A DNA stretch of 64,000 nucleotides from Paraferrimonas sp. SM1919 (GCF_010993985.1 NZ_WINH01000013.1:1-64000), one strand, 5' to 3'. Shown: positions 1-10,671, counted from the first letter of the stretch. Numbers and translations: made by a program. The notes: generated from the letters alone by a model not told the origin.

Positions 1-1
1 T

Positions 2-77
2 TGGAGCGAGTAACGAGGTTCGAACTCGTGACCTCGACCTTGGCAAGGTCGCGCTCTACCAGCTGAGCTATACTCGC
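2..77 (-). tRNA. tRNA-Gly (GCC), copy 1
   Basis: A 76-nt cloverleaf including the encoded CCA end can be folded on the minus strand. The anticodon loop reads TTGCCAA, so the anticodon is GCC, and the T-loop is TTCGAAC. The anticodon stem is CGACC/GGTCG. It is the last of three near-identical tandem copies transcribed leftwards. Confidence 0.97.
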
Positions 78-108
78 GCACAAAAAATGCAAACTTAAAA
101 ATGATGAT

Positions 109-184
109 TGGAGCGAGTAACGAGGTTCGAACTCGTGACCTCGACCTTGGCAAGGTCGCGCTCTACCAGCTGAGCTATACTCGC
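109..184 (-). tRNA. tRNA-Gly (GCC), copy 2
   Basis: This is a second 76-nt copy with the same sequence and anticodon GCC as the first. It is separated from it by a 31-nt AT-rich spacer. CCA is encoded. It is probably cotranscribed with its neighbours and processed from one precursor. Confidence 0.97.
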
Positions 185-206
185 AATCAAAATCATTTTT
201 AAAAAT

Positions 207-282
207 TGGAGCGAGTAACGAGGTTCGAACTCGTGACCTCAACCTTGGCAAGGTTGCGCTCTACCAGCTGAGCTATACTCGC
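207..282 (-). tRNA. tRNA-Gly (GCC), copy 3
   Basis: This is the promoter-proximal copy of the tandem array, 76 nt with CCA encoded. It differs from the other two by a compensatory change in the anticodon stem, CAACC/GGTTG in place of CGACC/GGTCG, so a G-C pair has become A-U and pairing is kept. The anticodon is still GCC. Confidence 0.97.
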
Positions 283-335
283 ACTCCAATCACTTTCAAC
301 TCAAGTGAGACACTATGTCGTTGGAAGTGGTGCGC

Positions 336-363
336 ATTATATGCGGTTTAGAGAAAGCTGCAA
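336..363 (-). promoter_or_regulatory. promoter of the tRNA-Gly array
   Basis: On the minus strand there is a perfect -10 (TATAAT, 336-341) and, 16 bp upstream, a -35-like TTGCAG (358-363). A GC-rich stretch (GCGCACC) follows the -10, as in stringently controlled stable-RNA promoters. Transcription would start about 45 nt before tRNA copy 3. Confidence 0.75.
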
Positions 364-393
364 CCCCTAAAGTGAAAAAAACTTATCAACTGC

Positions 394-939
394 TCAAATT
401 TTGAATACTTGCTCACGATAGTACTGTAATTCCGCTACCGATTCACGAATATCATCCAAAGCTTGATGGGTATTGCGCTTGTTAAAACCATCACAAATAT
501 GCGGCGCCCAGCGTCGAGTGATCTCTTTAACGCTGGACACATCTAGATTACGATAATGAAAAAAATCTTCAAGTCTTGGCATGTATTTATTTAAAAATCT
601 TCGGTCTTGACCAATACTGTTACCACATAGAGGTGAAACCCCTTTAGGTACATATTGTTCGATAAAGGCGATAGTTTGATTAATTGCCTCTTCTTCACAG
701 ATAGACGAGGCTTTAACCCGGTCAATTAAACCAGACTGGCCATGATGCTTTTGATTCCATTCATCCATTATTGCTAGATGCTCATCGGATTGGTGAATAG
801 CCAGTACAGGACCTTCTGCTAGGATATTCAGATCTTTATCAGTGACGATAGTGGCAATTTCGATAATGCGGTTTATTTCAGGGTCTAAACCTGTCATTTC
901 TAAATCAATCCAAACTAAATTTTGCTCATTCATATGCAA
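394..939 (-). CDS. orn: oligoribonuclease
   Basis: This is a 3'-to-5' exoribonuclease of the DEDDh family that degrades dinucleotides and other very short RNAs, including pGpG from c-di-GMP turnover. The first exonuclease motif is seen in [12 protein letters not shown] near the N-terminus, and the last motif with catalytic His and Asp in [10 protein letters not shown] near the C-terminus. The length of 181 aa is normal for the family. A second ATG two codons in (933) is equally possible as the start and gives MNEQNLVW, closer to relatives. It is divergent from rsgA, the usual gammaproteobacterial arrangement. Confidence 0.97.
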   Translation of the reverse strand: MHMNEQNLVWIDLEMTGLDPEINRIIEIATIVTDKDLNILAEGPVLAIHQSDEHLAIMDEWNQKHHGQSGLIDRVKASSICEEEAINQTIAFIEQYVPKGVSPLCGNSIGQDRRFLNKYMPRLEDFFHYRNLDVSSVKEITRRWAPHICDGFNKRNTHQALDDIRESVAELQYYREQVFKI

Positions 940-1049
940 ATATCACCTTATCTGTCTTTTATTAATACTAATAATGCCATACTTTGTGGCTGCAATCATT
1001 GGTTAGGGTTATCATAATAGAGTCTTAAAATTTTAGGAAACAAATACAC

Positions 1050-2090
1050 TTGGCTGGTAAACGCAAAAAACTCAGTAAAGGTCAGATTCGCCGCATCAAA
1101 GAAAATCGTTCGAAAAAGCTCAATGATAAGTCAGAGGTAAGTATCGACGAAGGGCAACTTGGAGAAGAACAACAAGTTGTGGTTATTTCTAGGTTTGGCC
1201 AACATGCCGAAATCGAGACCCAAGACGGTGCTTTAATAAAAGCTCAGCTACGTCGCAACATCACTTCATTAGTGACTGGGGATAAAGCCTTGTTTCGCCC
1301 TTCTACTACTGATGAAGGGGGTATCATTGAAGCGGTTTTTCCACGAACCAGCAAACTGACTCGCCCTGACTATTATGATGGCGTTAAAGTTGTTGCAGCG
1401 AATATCGATAGAATCTTTATTGTTAGTTGCACAGAACCCAGCTTTTCTAGTCAATTAATTGACCGTTATCTGATTGCTTCTGAAGATGTTGAAATTGAGC
1501 CTATCATCATCATCAACAAAGCTGATTTGATCTCCAGTCAGCAAGCCGAAGAAATCGCGCCCATATTACAAAACTATCAAGATTTGGGTTATCCGCTCAT
1601 TCAAGTTAGCGCTAAAACGGGACAAGGTATTGAACAACTTAGGTCTTTAATGGCAGAATCCACTTCTATTTTTGTTGGCCAATCTGGTGTAGGTAAGTCA
1701 TCATTGGTTAATGCTTTAAGCGACCATGAATTGCAGTTAGAAGGAGAAATCTCATCGACTTCTGGACTCGGGCAACATACCACCACTACTTCAAAGCTAT
1801 TGCATTTAGGCCAAGGTGCCGATGTGATTGACTCGCCTGGGGTCAGGGAGTTTGGACTTTGGCACCTACACCCTGAGAGAGTAACTTGGTGTTATCGGGA
1901 GTTCAGAGACTTTGTCGGTGGCTGCAAATTTCGCGACTGTAAGCATATAAAAGACCCCGGCTGTGCCATCATTAATGCCGTTGAACAACAACAGATCAGC
2001 GCGGATAGATACGCAAACTACTGCAGAATTATTCAAAGCATGTCGGAACAAAAAAGTGGACGACATATCAAACAGATAGATATAGATTAA
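1050..2090 (+). CDS. rsgA: ribosome small-subunit biogenesis GTPase RsgA
   Basis: This is a circularly permuted GTPase that acts late in 30S maturation. An N-terminal OB-fold covers roughly residues 40-105. The G4 motif (NKAD) precedes the P-loop GQSGVGKSS, which is the permuted order typical of the family. The C-terminal zinc knuckle is seen as [10 protein letters not shown] followed by a further Cys. The length is 346 aa. The start is a TTG, supported by the conserved basic start [11 protein letters not shown] and an AGGAAA box upstream. It forms an operon with psd, 16 bp downstream. Confidence 0.96.
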   Translation: MAGKRKKLSKGQIRRIKENRSKKLNDKSEVSIDEGQLGEEQQVVVISRFGQHAEIETQDGALIKAQLRRNITSLVTGDKALFRPSTTDEGGIIEAVFPRTSKLTRPDYYDGVKVVAANIDRIFIVSCTEPSFSSQLIDRYLIASEDVEIEPIIIINKADLISSQQAEEIAPILQNYQDLGYPLIQVSAKTGQGIEQLRSLMAESTSIFVGQSGVGKSSLVNALSDHELQLEGEISSTSGLGQHTTTTSKLLHLGQGADVIDSPGVREFGLWHLHPERVTWCYREFRDFVGGCKFRDCKHIKDPGCAIINAVEQQQISADRYANYCRIIQSMSEQKSGRHIKQIDID

Positions 2091-2106
2091 GGAACCTGTT
2101 TTACCC

Positions 2107-2964
2107 ATGGATCAAGTTAAAATCGCACTTCAATATATTACCCCTAAGCATGCTATTTCACGTTTAGTAGGTAAATTAGCAGCAGCCAAATTAGGCAGCT
2201 TTACCCACGCAATTATTCGCTGGTTTGCCAAAAGTTACGATGTTAATTTAGCTGAAGCTGAACGTACACAAGCCCATCAATATGAAAGCTTTAATGATTT
2301 CTTCACCCGCGCACTAAAGCCTGGCGCCCGCAGCTTTGACCCACGCCAAGAGTGTTTAGCACACCCTGTTGATGGTGCTGTCAGTCAATTTGGTAAAATT
2401 GATGATGACTCAATTTTCCAGGCAAAAGGGCAAACCTTCAGTGCGACGGAATTACTAGGTGGCGATGAAACCATCGGCAACCAGTTCAACGATGGCAGTT
2501 TTGCTAATATCTACTTATCACCAAAAGACTATCATCGCATCCATATGCCAATGGACGCAAAATTAACAAAAATGGTTTATGTTCCTGGTGATTTATTCTC
2601 GGTTAATCCATTAACAGCCCGTAATGTTCCCCGCTTATTTGCTCGTAATGAACGTGTAGTATGTTTATTTGAAACCGCCGTTGGCCCAATGGCGATGGTC
2701 CTTGTCGGTGCGACGATTGTCGCTAGTATTGAAACCGTTTGGGCGGGTACTGTTACTCCCCCTGCTGGCAAACAAGTATTCACTTGGGACTATTCTGATA
2801 AAGATATTAACTTCAATAAAGGCGATGAAATGGGTCGCTTTAAATTAGGCTCGACAGTTGTCATGTTATTTGCTGAAGATGCGGTTAAAGCTTTTGATGA
2901 TTCTGTTGCCCCTGCAGCAACAACGGTTATGGGGACACCATTAGCGACATTAAATATTCAATAA
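2107..2964 (+). CDS. psd: phosphatidylserine decarboxylase proenzyme
   Basis: This enzyme makes phosphatidylethanolamine from phosphatidylserine at the inner membrane. The self-cleavage motif LGST is at residues 247-250. Family knowledge places the cut between Gly and Ser, which creates the pyruvoyl cofactor on the small alpha subunit. The catalytic His lies in the YHRIHMP segment. The length of 285 aa is standard. It lies 16 bp behind rsgA, the same pairing seen in many gammaproteobacteria, and a terminator follows. Confidence 0.97.
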   Translation: MDQVKIALQYITPKHAISRLVGKLAAAKLGSFTHAIIRWFAKSYDVNLAEAERTQAHQYESFNDFFTRALKPGARSFDPRQECLAHPVDGAVSQFGKIDDDSIFQAKGQTFSATELLGGDETIGNQFNDGSFANIYLSPKDYHRIHMPMDAKLTKMVYVPGDLFSVNPLTARNVPRLFARNERVVCLFETAVGPMAMVLVGATIVASIETVWAGTVTPPAGKQVFTWDYSDKDINFNKGDEMGRFKLGSTVVMLFAEDAVKAFDDSVAPAATTVMGTPLATLNIQ

Positions 2965-2987
2965 TTGATGTCAATTTTATAAGATTT

Positions 2988-3015
2988 AAGGCGGCCTTCA
3001 GAGTCGCCTTTTTTA
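2988..3015 (+). terminator. terminator after rsgA-psd
   Basis: A hairpin with AAGGCG/CGCCTT arms and an 11-nt loop is followed by a run of T. It lies about 25 bp behind the psd stop codon. Confidence 0.75.
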
Positions 3016-3124
3016 TTTGCAAAAATTATGTTTTGTCGCTCACATTAGTGGCTTTAATAGGTAAGCAAAAAAGAATAGACAAGACTATAATTTGGATATA
3101 TCTTCTCCCCAAAATAATACAACT

Positions 3125-6100
3125 ATGCCCATGATTTTTCGGTTATTTATCGCTGTATCTTTTGTTATATTGGCTGCCCCTAGCTACGCCAATAATACCC
3201 TTTTACAGCCCTGGTTAAAGTCAACTCAACTGCAACAACCTGAAAACCAGCAACAACTCACTGAAGCCATTGCTGAATTAAAACAGCAACAACTCAAAAT
3301 TGAACAAGAAATCCTAAGGCTCGATACTGAACAAGAGTATTTGCTAAGGCAATTAAGTGTTCTAATTAAGCCTATCAAAATTAATCAAGCCCAATTGTCA
3401 CAGCAGTTGTCCATGGCTCATGTTGAACTCGATCAATTACAGCTTTCAAAGACTGACCTACAAGCCCAAATCAATTTATTAGAGCAACAGTTACAACAAT
3501 TACCAGCACAACTAGCCCAAGCGACAGAGCAATTAGAGTATTTGGCCAAGAGCAATCAAGCATCAACATCGGATATTCGATTAAAAATAAGCTACTGGCA
3601 GCAAAAGCAACTCAACCTCAAAACGCTTAATTTGAAATTGGCTGGGGATATTAATACCACCAAACTCAGAATTCAGTTACTTGATAAAAATAGTGAAAAT
3701 TGGACCAAGCACTTAAAAACCCTTAATGATCTTATTAATACTCAACGACAGACCGTTGCGGCAAGAGCCTTAGATAACTCATCGCCAACAAAAAACCATT
3801 TCGACCCATTAACAGAACAACTTAAACAGCAAAATAAACAACTCGCTGTATCCTTGGCACAATTAAACGACAAGATCAAAGAGACTGATCAACAGCAGCA
3901 ACTCGCTCAACAGAATCTTGTCAAGCAAACCCAAAAGTTGCAAAAAGTCACAGAACAACTTAACTACTTAGAACTTAGCCCAGCTTTTGGTGACAACTTA
4001 TTAAGGCAATTACAACAACTTCCTAAGCCTCCAGAAGAACACATTCTTAAACAAATCTTGTCCCAAGCACGGTTAGACCTTTTCCGCTTCGAACAAGAGT
4101 TAAGTGAATTACAACAAAACCAAAATCAGTATCTACCAAGCCAACAGCAAGAAGTTGAAAAGCTTTATGAGCTCAATATTAAATTGCTCAATGAGCTTAT
4201 CTTAGCGCAACAACAATACATTGATGAACTGGCTCGGCTTAAGGTTAAAAATCATGATATAACCATTCAGTATCAAGAGCTTAATGCCCTACTTCAAAAG
4301 CATTTATTTTGGGTGCCAAATGCGATGGTAATTGGCCCTACTTGGTTAGTAGATGTGCTCACTACTGTAAGTTGGATGACCAGACAAGATAACATACAGC
4401 AACTTAAATTCAGCATAGACCGACAAAGTGGTTATTGGTCTTTATGGGTCATCGCTTTGCTCATTTGTTTGATGTTGCATGACTTACTTGGCAGCAAGTT
4501 TCGCCGCTTGTTAACCAAGCATGGCCATCTCGTAGGGAATGTTACTCGGGATAGTTTAATCAGAAGTTTTCAGGTTTTTATTGCATCCTTAGGCTATGGC
4601 AGTTTGCTCGCTTTACCCATCATTTTAGCTGGCATTGGTTTTAGCCTAGATGATAACGACATTAGCCAAGCTGCGGGGGCGGCCATAACCATGGTGGGAA
4701 TAAGCTATGGCCTGTACCGATTGTTAACCTTATTCAGTGATGATGAAGGTTTATTTAAGAAACATTTCCATATTTCCACTAGCCTTGTTGATCAGTGCAA
4801 ACAAGCCATCGTCGGCAAAATTTTTGTCGCAACACCATTATTAGGTTTGCTGACGTTAACTCAGACTTTAGAAAACTCGCAATTTCACAATGGTATTGGA
4901 CGAGCAGTGTTTATTGGCTATGCATTCATCTTATTTTCATTGTTTAGGCAAGGGCGAACCATTGCCCGAGAGCATCAATTTCAAGCGACTGACAAGAATC
5001 GCCGTTTACTCCAAGATCTTGCCTGGAGCTTACTCATTTTTAGCCCGATTGCATGTATCGTGTTAGCCAGTTTAGGTTACTTCTTTACCGCTAATGAATT
5101 ATTAGGTCAGTTACAGGTTTCAGTAATTTTAGCGCTAAACTTTCTACTTATTTATGGTTTTGCAAAACGCTGGGTATTAATTGAACATAGAAATATTAGC
5201 TTTGAAAGGGCGAAAGCCAAACGAGCAGAAATGTTGGCTCATCGAATCAAAACGGATCCTTCTGAACCAATTAACGAACAAAATGAAGAACCCATTTTAG
5301 ACTTAGAAACTATTTCTAAACAGTCACTTGGATTGCTCAAATCTATTTTGACCCTGGCCTTTATTATTACCTTGGTGAGTCTGTGGTATCAAACTCATAG
5401 TGCGTTATTTAGCTTTTTAGATTCGTTAGTTTTATGGCATTCCAATAGCATAGAAAATGGTATCAGCCTTAGCCAGCCAGTTACCCTTAGAGACCTACTG
5501 TTAATATTGGCCATTATGGTATTTGCCTTCGTGATCACCGCCAATTTACCCGGTCTACTGGAACTGATGGTGTTACAAAAGCTAGAACTTAGCCCAGGTA
5601 CTGCTTTTGCTATCACTACGGTCAGCCGTTATATGGTAGTAATGGTTGCCACCATTACCTGTTTCTCTATGTTTGGCATGCAATGGAGCAAATTACAATG
5701 GTTAATTGCCGCCCTTTCAGTTGGTTTAGGTTTTGGTCTTCAAGAAATTTTCGCCAACTTTATCTCTGGCCTCATTATTTTATTTGAAAAACCGATCCGC
5801 ATTGGTGATACGGTCACCATTCGCGACCTTACCGGACAAGTGACCAAAATAAAAACTAGGGCAACAACCATTGTTGACTGGGATAGAAAAGAAATTATTG
5901 TCCCAAACAAAGCCTTTATTACCGAACAATTGGTCAACTGGTCACTCTCCGACCCCATCACCAGAGTCATTGTTAAGGTTGCCGTTGCTAGGGACTCTGA
6001 CCCATCACTTGTCGAAGCATTATTGTTTCAAGCAGTAAAAGAATGCCCAAGTGCATTACCTATTCCAGAGCCTGAAGTGTGGTTTACAGGTTTTGGCAGC

Positions 6101-6283
6101 CATACTCAGGAATTTGAAGTAAGGGCCTATGCCCATGACATGTCTAACCGCTGGCCTTTAAGGCATGCTTTACATAAGGCGATTAATAAAAAATTAAAAG
6201 AAAATCATGTCATCTTGGCCTATCCTCAACTTGAAATCCATATGGCCACTAATCCAAATAGTGACCCTCAAATACTGAGATAG
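3125..6283 (+). CDS. mscM: large MscS-family mechanosensitive channel (MscM/MscK type)
   Basis: This is a very large MscS-type channel protein of the inner membrane that releases solutes on hypo-osmotic shock. The N-terminus looks like a signal peptide (FRLFIAVSFVILAAPSYA). It is followed by about 370 residues of Gln/Leu-rich coiled coil expected in the periplasm, then many membrane segments. The MscS pore and beta domain lie near residues 860-920 (GLGFGLQEIFANFISGL, then EKPIRIGD). An in-frame TTG at 3092 would add 11 residues before the signal peptide. The ATG at 3125 is preferred because the signal peptide then starts the protein. Position after psd matches the E. coli yjeP (mscM) neighbourhood. 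Confidence 0.88.
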   Translation: MPMIFRLFIAVSFVILAAPSYANNTLLQPWLKSTQLQQPENQQQLTEAIAELKQQQLKIEQEILRLDTEQEYLLRQLSVLIKPIKINQAQLSQQLSMAHVELDQLQLSKTDLQAQINLLEQQLQQLPAQLAQATEQLEYLAKSNQASTSDIRLKISYWQQKQLNLKTLNLKLAGDINTTKLRIQLLDKNSENWTKHLKTLNDLINTQRQTVAARALDNSSPTKNHFDPLTEQLKQQNKQLAVSLAQLNDKIKETDQQQQLAQQNLVKQTQKLQKVTEQLNYLELSPAFGDNLLRQLQQLPKPPEEHILKQILSQARLDLFRFEQELSELQQNQNQYLPSQQQEVEKLYELNIKLLNELILAQQQYIDELARLKVKNHDITIQYQELNALLQKHLFWVPNAMVIGPTWLVDVLTTVSWMTRQDNIQQLKFSIDRQSGYWSLWVIALLICLMLHDLLGSKFRRLLTKHGHLVGNVTRDSLIRSFQVFIASLGYGSLLALPIILAGIGFSLDDNDISQAAGAAITMVGISYGLYRLLTLFSDDEGLFKKHFHISTSLVDQCKQAIVGKIFVATPLLGLLTLTQTLENSQFHNGIGRAVFIGYAFILFSLFRQGRTIAREHQFQATDKNRRLLQDLAWSLLIFSPIACIVLASLGYFFTANELLGQLQVSVILALNFLLIYGFAKRWVLIEHRNISFERAKAKRAEMLAHRIKTDPSEPINEQNEEPILDLETISKQSLGLLKSILTLAFIITLVSLWYQTHSALFSFLDSLVLWHSNSIENGISLSQPVTLRDLLLILAIMVFAFVITANLPGLLELMVLQKLELSPGTAFAITTVSRYMVVMVATITCFSMFGMQWSKLQWLIAALSVGLGFGLQEIFANFISGLIILFEKPIRIGDTVTIRDLTGQVTKIKTRATTIVDWDRKEIIVPNKAFITEQLVNWSLSDPITRVIVKVAVARDSDPSLVEALLFQAVKECPSALPIPEPEVWFTGFGSHTQEFEVRAYAHDMSNRWPLRHALHKAINKKLKENHVILAYPQLEIHMATNPNSDPQILR

Positions 6284-6286
6284 GAA

Positions 6287-7012
6287 ATGAAAATAATTGC
6301 CCATAGAGGTGCCAGCGGTTTGGCACCTGAAAATACGCTAAAGGCAATGGAATTAGCTTTACAATCGGAAGCATGCGCCATTGAAATAGATGTTTATAGC
6401 AGTCATGGACAGTTAATGGTGATCCATGATCGCTGGTTACACAAGCGTACTAATGGCATCGGCCAAATTCATCAGACGTCTCTGGAAAAGCTGGCGGTTC
6501 TAGATGCTGGTGAAGGGCAAAATATTCCAAGCCTTAGACAATTACTTAGTTTCATCGATGGACGATGCGACGTCAATATTGAACTCAAAGGGGCTGACAC
6601 CGCAGTTGCATTGATCGATGAGATTGGCTATGCCATCGCCCATAGCCACTTTGATAAATCTCAGTTTTTGATTTCTTCATTTAACCATCACCTATTGCAA
6701 CAGGTGCATAATTTAGACCCACAGTTGAAGATTGGCGCACTAACCGCCGGCCTCCCCCTTGACTATTGTGCATTTGCAGAGCAACTTAACGCCTACTCGG
6801 TACACTGCGATGTTGATTTTATCAACGCCGCCATGGTAACAGATGCCCACCAGCGTGGACTTAAGATTTTTGTCTATACTGTTGATGAAGAAGAAGATAT
6901 TAAGACACTACAAAAGCTTAATGTGGATGGAATTTTTAGCAACTTTCCGTGTAAGGCCCGTAAAACCAGTAACAGCCAGCCAACAAGACCAATGTATGTC
7001 TGGAGCAATTAA
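6287..7012 (+). CDS. glycerophosphodiester phosphodiesterase, UgpQ-like
   Basis: This is a TIM-barrel enzyme of the GDPD family that hydrolyses glycerophosphodiesters to glycerol-3-phosphate and an alcohol. The metal and catalytic motifs are visible: HRGASGLAPENT at the N-terminus, EIDV at residues 33-36 and HD at 47-48. The length of 241 aa and the lack of a signal peptide suggest the cytoplasmic UgpQ type rather than periplasmic GlpQ. It starts 3 bp after the channel gene stop, so it is probably cotranscribed with it. Confidence 0.93.
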   Translation: MKIIAHRGASGLAPENTLKAMELALQSEACAIEIDVYSSHGQLMVIHDRWLHKRTNGIGQIHQTSLEKLAVLDAGEGQNIPSLRQLLSFIDGRCDVNIELKGADTAVALIDEIGYAIAHSHFDKSQFLISSFNHHLLQQVHNLDPQLKIGALTAGLPLDYCAFAEQLNAYSVHCDVDFINAAMVTDAHQRGLKIFVYTVDEEEDIKTLQKLNVDGIFSNFPCKARKTSNSQPTRPMYVWSN

Positions 7013-7119
7013 TTACAGGTACTTGATTACCGCCAATAGGCTATAGGATTTTTATTAATGTGCGCCACAATATGCACTTCTAAAGTATACATGCAACCTT
7101 GGCGCTTATAAGGCTCAAA

Positions 7120-8046
7120 ATGAAAAACAAGCTTTTACTGCTTACCAGTGATAATCAGGCTTACTTAAAGCAGCTTGAAAAGTACAACCTGCCAAACTTA
7201 GAGATCTTGAGTGATAATTCTAAGTCGATTTTGGATTCCAACATTTGGTTAGCTGAACCCAAGTTAGCAGCCCCCCTTCTCAACTTAGGTAAAAATTTAA
7301 CCTGGGTGCAATCGACATTTGCAGGGGTTGATGATCTCACCAAGCAGCGTCGTAAATTTCCTTTCATCCTGACCAACATCAAAAACTTATTTGGTCCTAT
7401 GATGAGTGAATACGTGTTTAGCCATTTACTTGCTGTCTATAAACAACACCACTATTACAAACAATATCAGCGCCTAAACCGCTGGCACCGACTGCCAACA
7501 AGGCAGATAAAAGACAAACGCATTTTAATCCTCGGAACAGGCGACATTGGTACCCACTTATGCACCACTGCTAATCACTTTGGCATGAAGACCATAGGCA
7601 TTAATCGAAGCGGCCACCAAGCACAACATTTTGATGAATGCTACTCCATAAGTCAGCTGCATCAGCAGTTGCCCCATGCTGATGTTATTGTGTGTGCTCT
7701 GCCGGCAACCTCTGAAACCAAGAATATTTTCAATCGAGATACCCTGTCATATCTCAAGTCCGATGTGGTATTCATTAACGTTGGCAGAGGCTCCGTCGTG
7801 GATGAACAAGACTTATTAGTATGGTTAGCACTTCACCCAGAAAGTCATGGTATTTTAGATGTGTTTAAGCAAGAGCCCTTACCAGAAAATGACCCTTTGT
7901 GGAAATGTCAGAACGCGACTTTAACGCCACATATTGCCGCCCCGAGTTCTGCCAAAGACGTGGTTGAGCAATTTGTAGATAACTACCATAGGTTTCATAC
8001 CTCTCAACCCTTAAAAAACTGTGTTGATTTTGCTTTAGGTTATTAG
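7120..8046 (+). CDS. D-isomer-specific 2-hydroxyacid dehydrogenase
   Basis: This is a NAD(P)-dependent oxidoreductase of the D-2-hydroxyacid family. The Rossmann motif is seen as LILGTGDIGTHL. The conserved Arg segment is NVGRGSVVDE and the catalytic His segment is TPHIAAPSS. The length is 308 aa from the ATG at 7120, which has an AAGG box about 7 nt upstream. An in-frame TTG at 7099 is less likely. It is most like GhrA-type glyoxylate/hydroxypyruvate reductases, but the substrate cannot be read from sequence. It converges with mdh across a shared terminator. Confidence 0.87.
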   Translation: MKNKLLLLTSDNQAYLKQLEKYNLPNLEILSDNSKSILDSNIWLAEPKLAAPLLNLGKNLTWVQSTFAGVDDLTKQRRKFPFILTNIKNLFGPMMSEYVFSHLLAVYKQHHYYKQYQRLNRWHRLPTRQIKDKRILILGTGDIGTHLCTTANHFGMKTIGINRSGHQAQHFDECYSISQLHQQLPHADVIVCALPATSETKNIFNRDTLSYLKSDVVFINVGRGSVVDEQDLLVWLALHPESHGILDVFKQEPLPENDPLWKCQNATLTPHIAAPSSAKDVVEQFVDNYHRFHTSQPLKNCVDFALGY

Positions 8047-8062
8047 TTTTTTAGGTCAATAA

Positions 8063-8090
8063 AAAAGCCGCAACTATTGTTGCGGCTTTT
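8063..8090. terminator. bidirectional terminator between the dehydrogenase gene and mdh
   Basis: A perfect 12-bp inverted repeat (AAAAGCCGCAAC, loop TATT) carries A-runs on one side and T-runs on the other. It can therefore stop transcription of both convergent genes. Confidence 0.9.
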
Positions 8091-8109
8091 TAAATGCGGC
8101 TGTATCAAG

Positions 8110-9045
8110 TTACTTTACGAACTCAACACCAATTTTAATATCGCCTTCAAGGGTAGCTTGCATTTGTGCTACTGCTTCAGCTTCAAATGCACTTAATTCA
8201 CCGTAAGGAAGAATTTTTTCTGCGCCATTCTTACCTAAAAGAATCGGTTGCGCGAAAAATGCAGTGGCAGCGCCATCGTTATCAACATAGGCACACTCAA
8301 CCACATTTTCTTCACCTTGCAGCGCGGCTACCACAGATAGGCCGAAACGACAGGCCGCTTGCCCCATAGATAATGTCGCACTACCGCCACCAGCTTTCGC
8401 TTCTACAACTTCAGTACCAGCGTTTTGAATGCGGTGTGTAAGGGCGGCAACTTCTTCAGCAGTAAACTCAACACCTTCAACTTGTGAAAGTAACGGTAGA
8501 ATGGTTACACCGGAATGGCCACCAATTACTGGTACATTGACATCGCTAGTGCTTAGACCTTTCGCTTGTGCAACGAAGGTGTTTGCACGGATAACGTCAA
8601 GGGTGGTTACACCAAACAATTTGTTCTTATCGTAAACACCTTTAGCTTTTAGTACTTCAGCTGCAATCGCAACGGTGGTGTTTACTGGGTTGGTAATAAT
8701 ACCGATAACCGCTTTAGGACAAACATCAGCAATCTTTTCGATAAGGTTTTTAACAATACCGGCGTTGATGTTAAATAAATCAGAACGGTCCATACCTGGC
8801 TTACGAGCCACGCCCGCTGAAATTAATACCACATCTGCACCTTCAAGCGCAGGCGCAGCATCTTCACCAGCAAAACCCACAACGTTAACGTCGGTTGGGA
8901 TGTGGCTTAGGTCAGTAGCAACACCAGGAGTCACTGGAGCGATGTCGTATAATGACAGCTCAGATCCAGCAGGTAATTGATTTTTTAGAAGTAATGCTAA
9001 TGCTTGGCCAATACCGCCAGCTGCACCTAATACTGAAACTTTCAT
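8110..9045 (-). CDS. mdh: malate dehydrogenase
   Basis: This TCA-cycle enzyme interconverts malate and oxaloacetate with NAD. The nucleotide-binding start [20 protein letters not shown] is seen, followed by the substrate Arg loop RKPGMDR and the active-site His in IGGHSG. The start chosen is the ATG at 9045, with AAGGAA about 7 nt upstream. An upstream in-frame start at 9090 would add 15 residues unlike the family. The resulting 311 aa is the normal length. It is divergent from argR, as in Shewanella and Vibrio. Confidence 0.97.
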   Translation of the reverse strand: MKVSVLGAAGGIGQALALLLKNQLPAGSELSLYDIAPVTPGVATDLSHIPTDVNVVGFAGEDAAPALEGADVVLISAGVARKPGMDRSDLFNINAGIVKNLIEKIADVCPKAVIGIITNPVNTTVAIAAEVLKAKGVYDKNKLFGVTTLDVIRANTFVAQAKGLSTSDVNVPVIGGHSGVTILPLLSQVEGVEFTAEEVAALTHRIQNAGTEVVEAKAGGGSATLSMGQAACRFGLSVVAALQGEENVVECAYVDNDGAATAFFAQPILLGKNGAEKILPYGELSAFEAEAVAQMQATLEGDIKIGVEFVK

Positions 9046-9194
9046 TTTAATTCCTTGCCTTAAGGCCGTGTTATCAATTTTCGGGGTCACAATACTACAA
9101 TATATTTGTTGTTATCAACATAGTTTTACTATTATTCACGCACATTAGATATTGACGCTAAATAATAAAGAATTTTCGATTTTTACCGCCTATA

Positions 9195-9212
9195 AATGAA
9201 TATTTATGTAAT
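9195..9212. promoter_or_regulatory. possible ARG box between mdh and argR
   Basis: The sequence reads AATGAATATTTATGTAAT. It has a good left half (TGAAT) and a weak right half against the ArgR operator pattern TGAAT-4 AT-ATTCA. The site would fit autoregulation of argR. The match is imperfect and the stretch is AT-rich, so chance is possible. Confidence 0.3.
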
Positions 9213-9286
9213 ATTTGTGATTAGCAATTGACTAAATGCCAGCGCTTAAGCACAATATTTGAAATTAGCCAAAGGAATGTAACCCA

Positions 9287-9757
9287 GTGCGAACCAACAA
9301 AAACCAAGAGCAATTAACCCGCTCGTTTAAGTCTCTTCTAAAGGAAGAAAGATTCGGATCTCAAGGTGAGATAGTAACTGCTTTGCAAGCACAAGGATTT
9401 GATAGCATTAATCAATCTAAAGTGTCTCGCATGCTGAGTAAATTTGGTGCCGTAAGAACTCGCAATGCTAAACAGGAAATGGTGTACTGTCTGCCTGCTG
9501 AATTAGGTGTTCCAACTGCTGGTAGTCCCCTTAAAAATTTAGTGTTAGATGTCGATCACAATGGTGCAATGATCGTAGTAAGAACCAGTCCAGGAGCGGC
9601 ACAATTAATTGCGAGATTGTTAGATTCTATTGGTAAGCATGATGGTATCTTAGGTACGATTGCAGGTGATGATACTATTTTTATCGCGCCATCATTTACC
9701 CAAGACATCGAACAAACTAAATCAATGGTCGTTGAACTATTTAATTATAATAGCTAA
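9287..9757 (+). CDS. argR: arginine repressor ArgR
   Basis: This hexameric regulator represses arginine biosynthesis when L-arginine is bound. The N-terminal winged helix covers about residues 1-75 ([20 protein letters not shown], then [16 protein letters not shown]). The C-terminal arginine-binding and oligomerisation domain ends with the family signature [11 protein letters not shown]. The length of 156 aa is typical. The start is a GTG. Its 3' end overlaps the end of the convergent peroxidase gene by 4 bp. Confidence 0.96.
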   Translation: MRTNKNQEQLTRSFKSLLKEERFGSQGEIVTALQAQGFDSINQSKVSRMLSKFGAVRTRNAKQEMVYCLPAELGVPTAGSPLKNLVLDVDHNGAMIVVRTSPGAAQLIARLLDSIGKHDGILGTIAGDDTIFIAPSFTQDIEQTKSMVVELFNYNS

Positions 9758-10671
9758 CTTCTCGTTTCAAACCAGGACAAGCTTGGAACAAAAAAAGCGG
9801 CTCCGGTTGATGCCTCAGAAAAGTCCAATATTTTATCGAAATGCCCTTGCTCACCATAAATCATGCTGTAGAGCATTTTTTCAAAATGCTCAGGTGTCTT
9901 ACATAAAGAGATAAAATACAACCCCTGATCGAGGCAATTTCCGAACGGCATACTTTGCCGTAAAATTTCAAGGGGCTGGCCTTTATAGCCCTTAATAGAA
10001 GTACGATTCACATGGGCATCAATCGGCATTTGTTGTTCACTCAGCTCAACATTAAAGTGTTTTGTTCTGCCGATAATTTGCTGTTGATGATGGTCGTCAA
10101 GACGATTCCACGCTTGCATTTTATGATGATATTTTTGGATATGCAGATAGCTTCCTCCACAAAAGATCGCGGTATCATCATCAACTAAAGCGACTTCTTG
10201 CCTATGATTTCCTTTCGGGTTCTCTGTGCCATCAACAAATCCAGTAATGTCGCGATTATCTAAGTATCTAAAGCCTCTAGTATCATCTAATAACTCAAAG
10301 CTTGTGCTTAATAAAGCAACCAACTGATTACAAATAAGATGAACAAGGTCATACCTATCTGCTCGAAGGGTGATGAATACATCAACATCTGTTTTTGGGG
10401 CGTGTCTGTCGTCACATTGCATGGTGGGGAAGCCACGCAATAATCTAGGACGCTCACAAGGGGAAATTAAAGACCAGTATTCACTGCCAATAGCCACAAA
10501 ACCATTAAAAGCATAATCACTATGGGCTTCAGCTAATCCGTGAATAAGCTTGGCGGCCTGACCTAATTGCAGCTGTTGTTGTTCAACACTGGTATTGGCT
10601 AAATGATTAAACAACAAATAGCTACTGTGCAAATTTCCTTCTGCACAAATGCCCAGTTGCACTCTTGGCAT
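9754..10671 (-). CDS. DyP-type heme peroxidase
   Basis: This is a dye-decolorising peroxidase family protein that uses heme and peroxide to oxidise organic substrates. The family signature with the distal Asp is seen in [14 protein letters not shown], and a further conserved stretch lies at [14 protein letters not shown]. It has no signal peptide, so it is cytoplasmic or encapsulin cargo. The length is 305 aa from the ATG at 10671, which is better spaced from the AGAGGG box than the ATG two codons upstream. The physiological substrate is unknown. Confidence 0.9.
   Translation of the reverse strand: MPRVQLGICAEGNLHSSYLLFNHLANTSVEQQQLQLGQAAKLIHGLAEAHSDYAFNGFVAIGSEYWSLISPCERPRLLRGFPTMQCDDRHAPKTDVDVFITLRADRYDLVHLICNQLVALLSTSFELLDDTRGFRYLDNRDITGFVDGTENPKGNHRQEVALVDDDTAIFCGGSYLHIQKYHHKMQAWNRLDDHHQQQIIGRTKHFNVELSEQQMPIDAHVNRTSIKGYKGQPLEILRQSMPFGNCLDQGLYFISLCKTPEHFEKMLYSMIYGEQGHFDKILDFSEASTGAAFFVPSLSWFETRS

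Noticed and set aside
9660..9914. 84-aa open frame across the argR end
   Set aside because: It overlaps both argR and the peroxidase gene and has no recognisable product.
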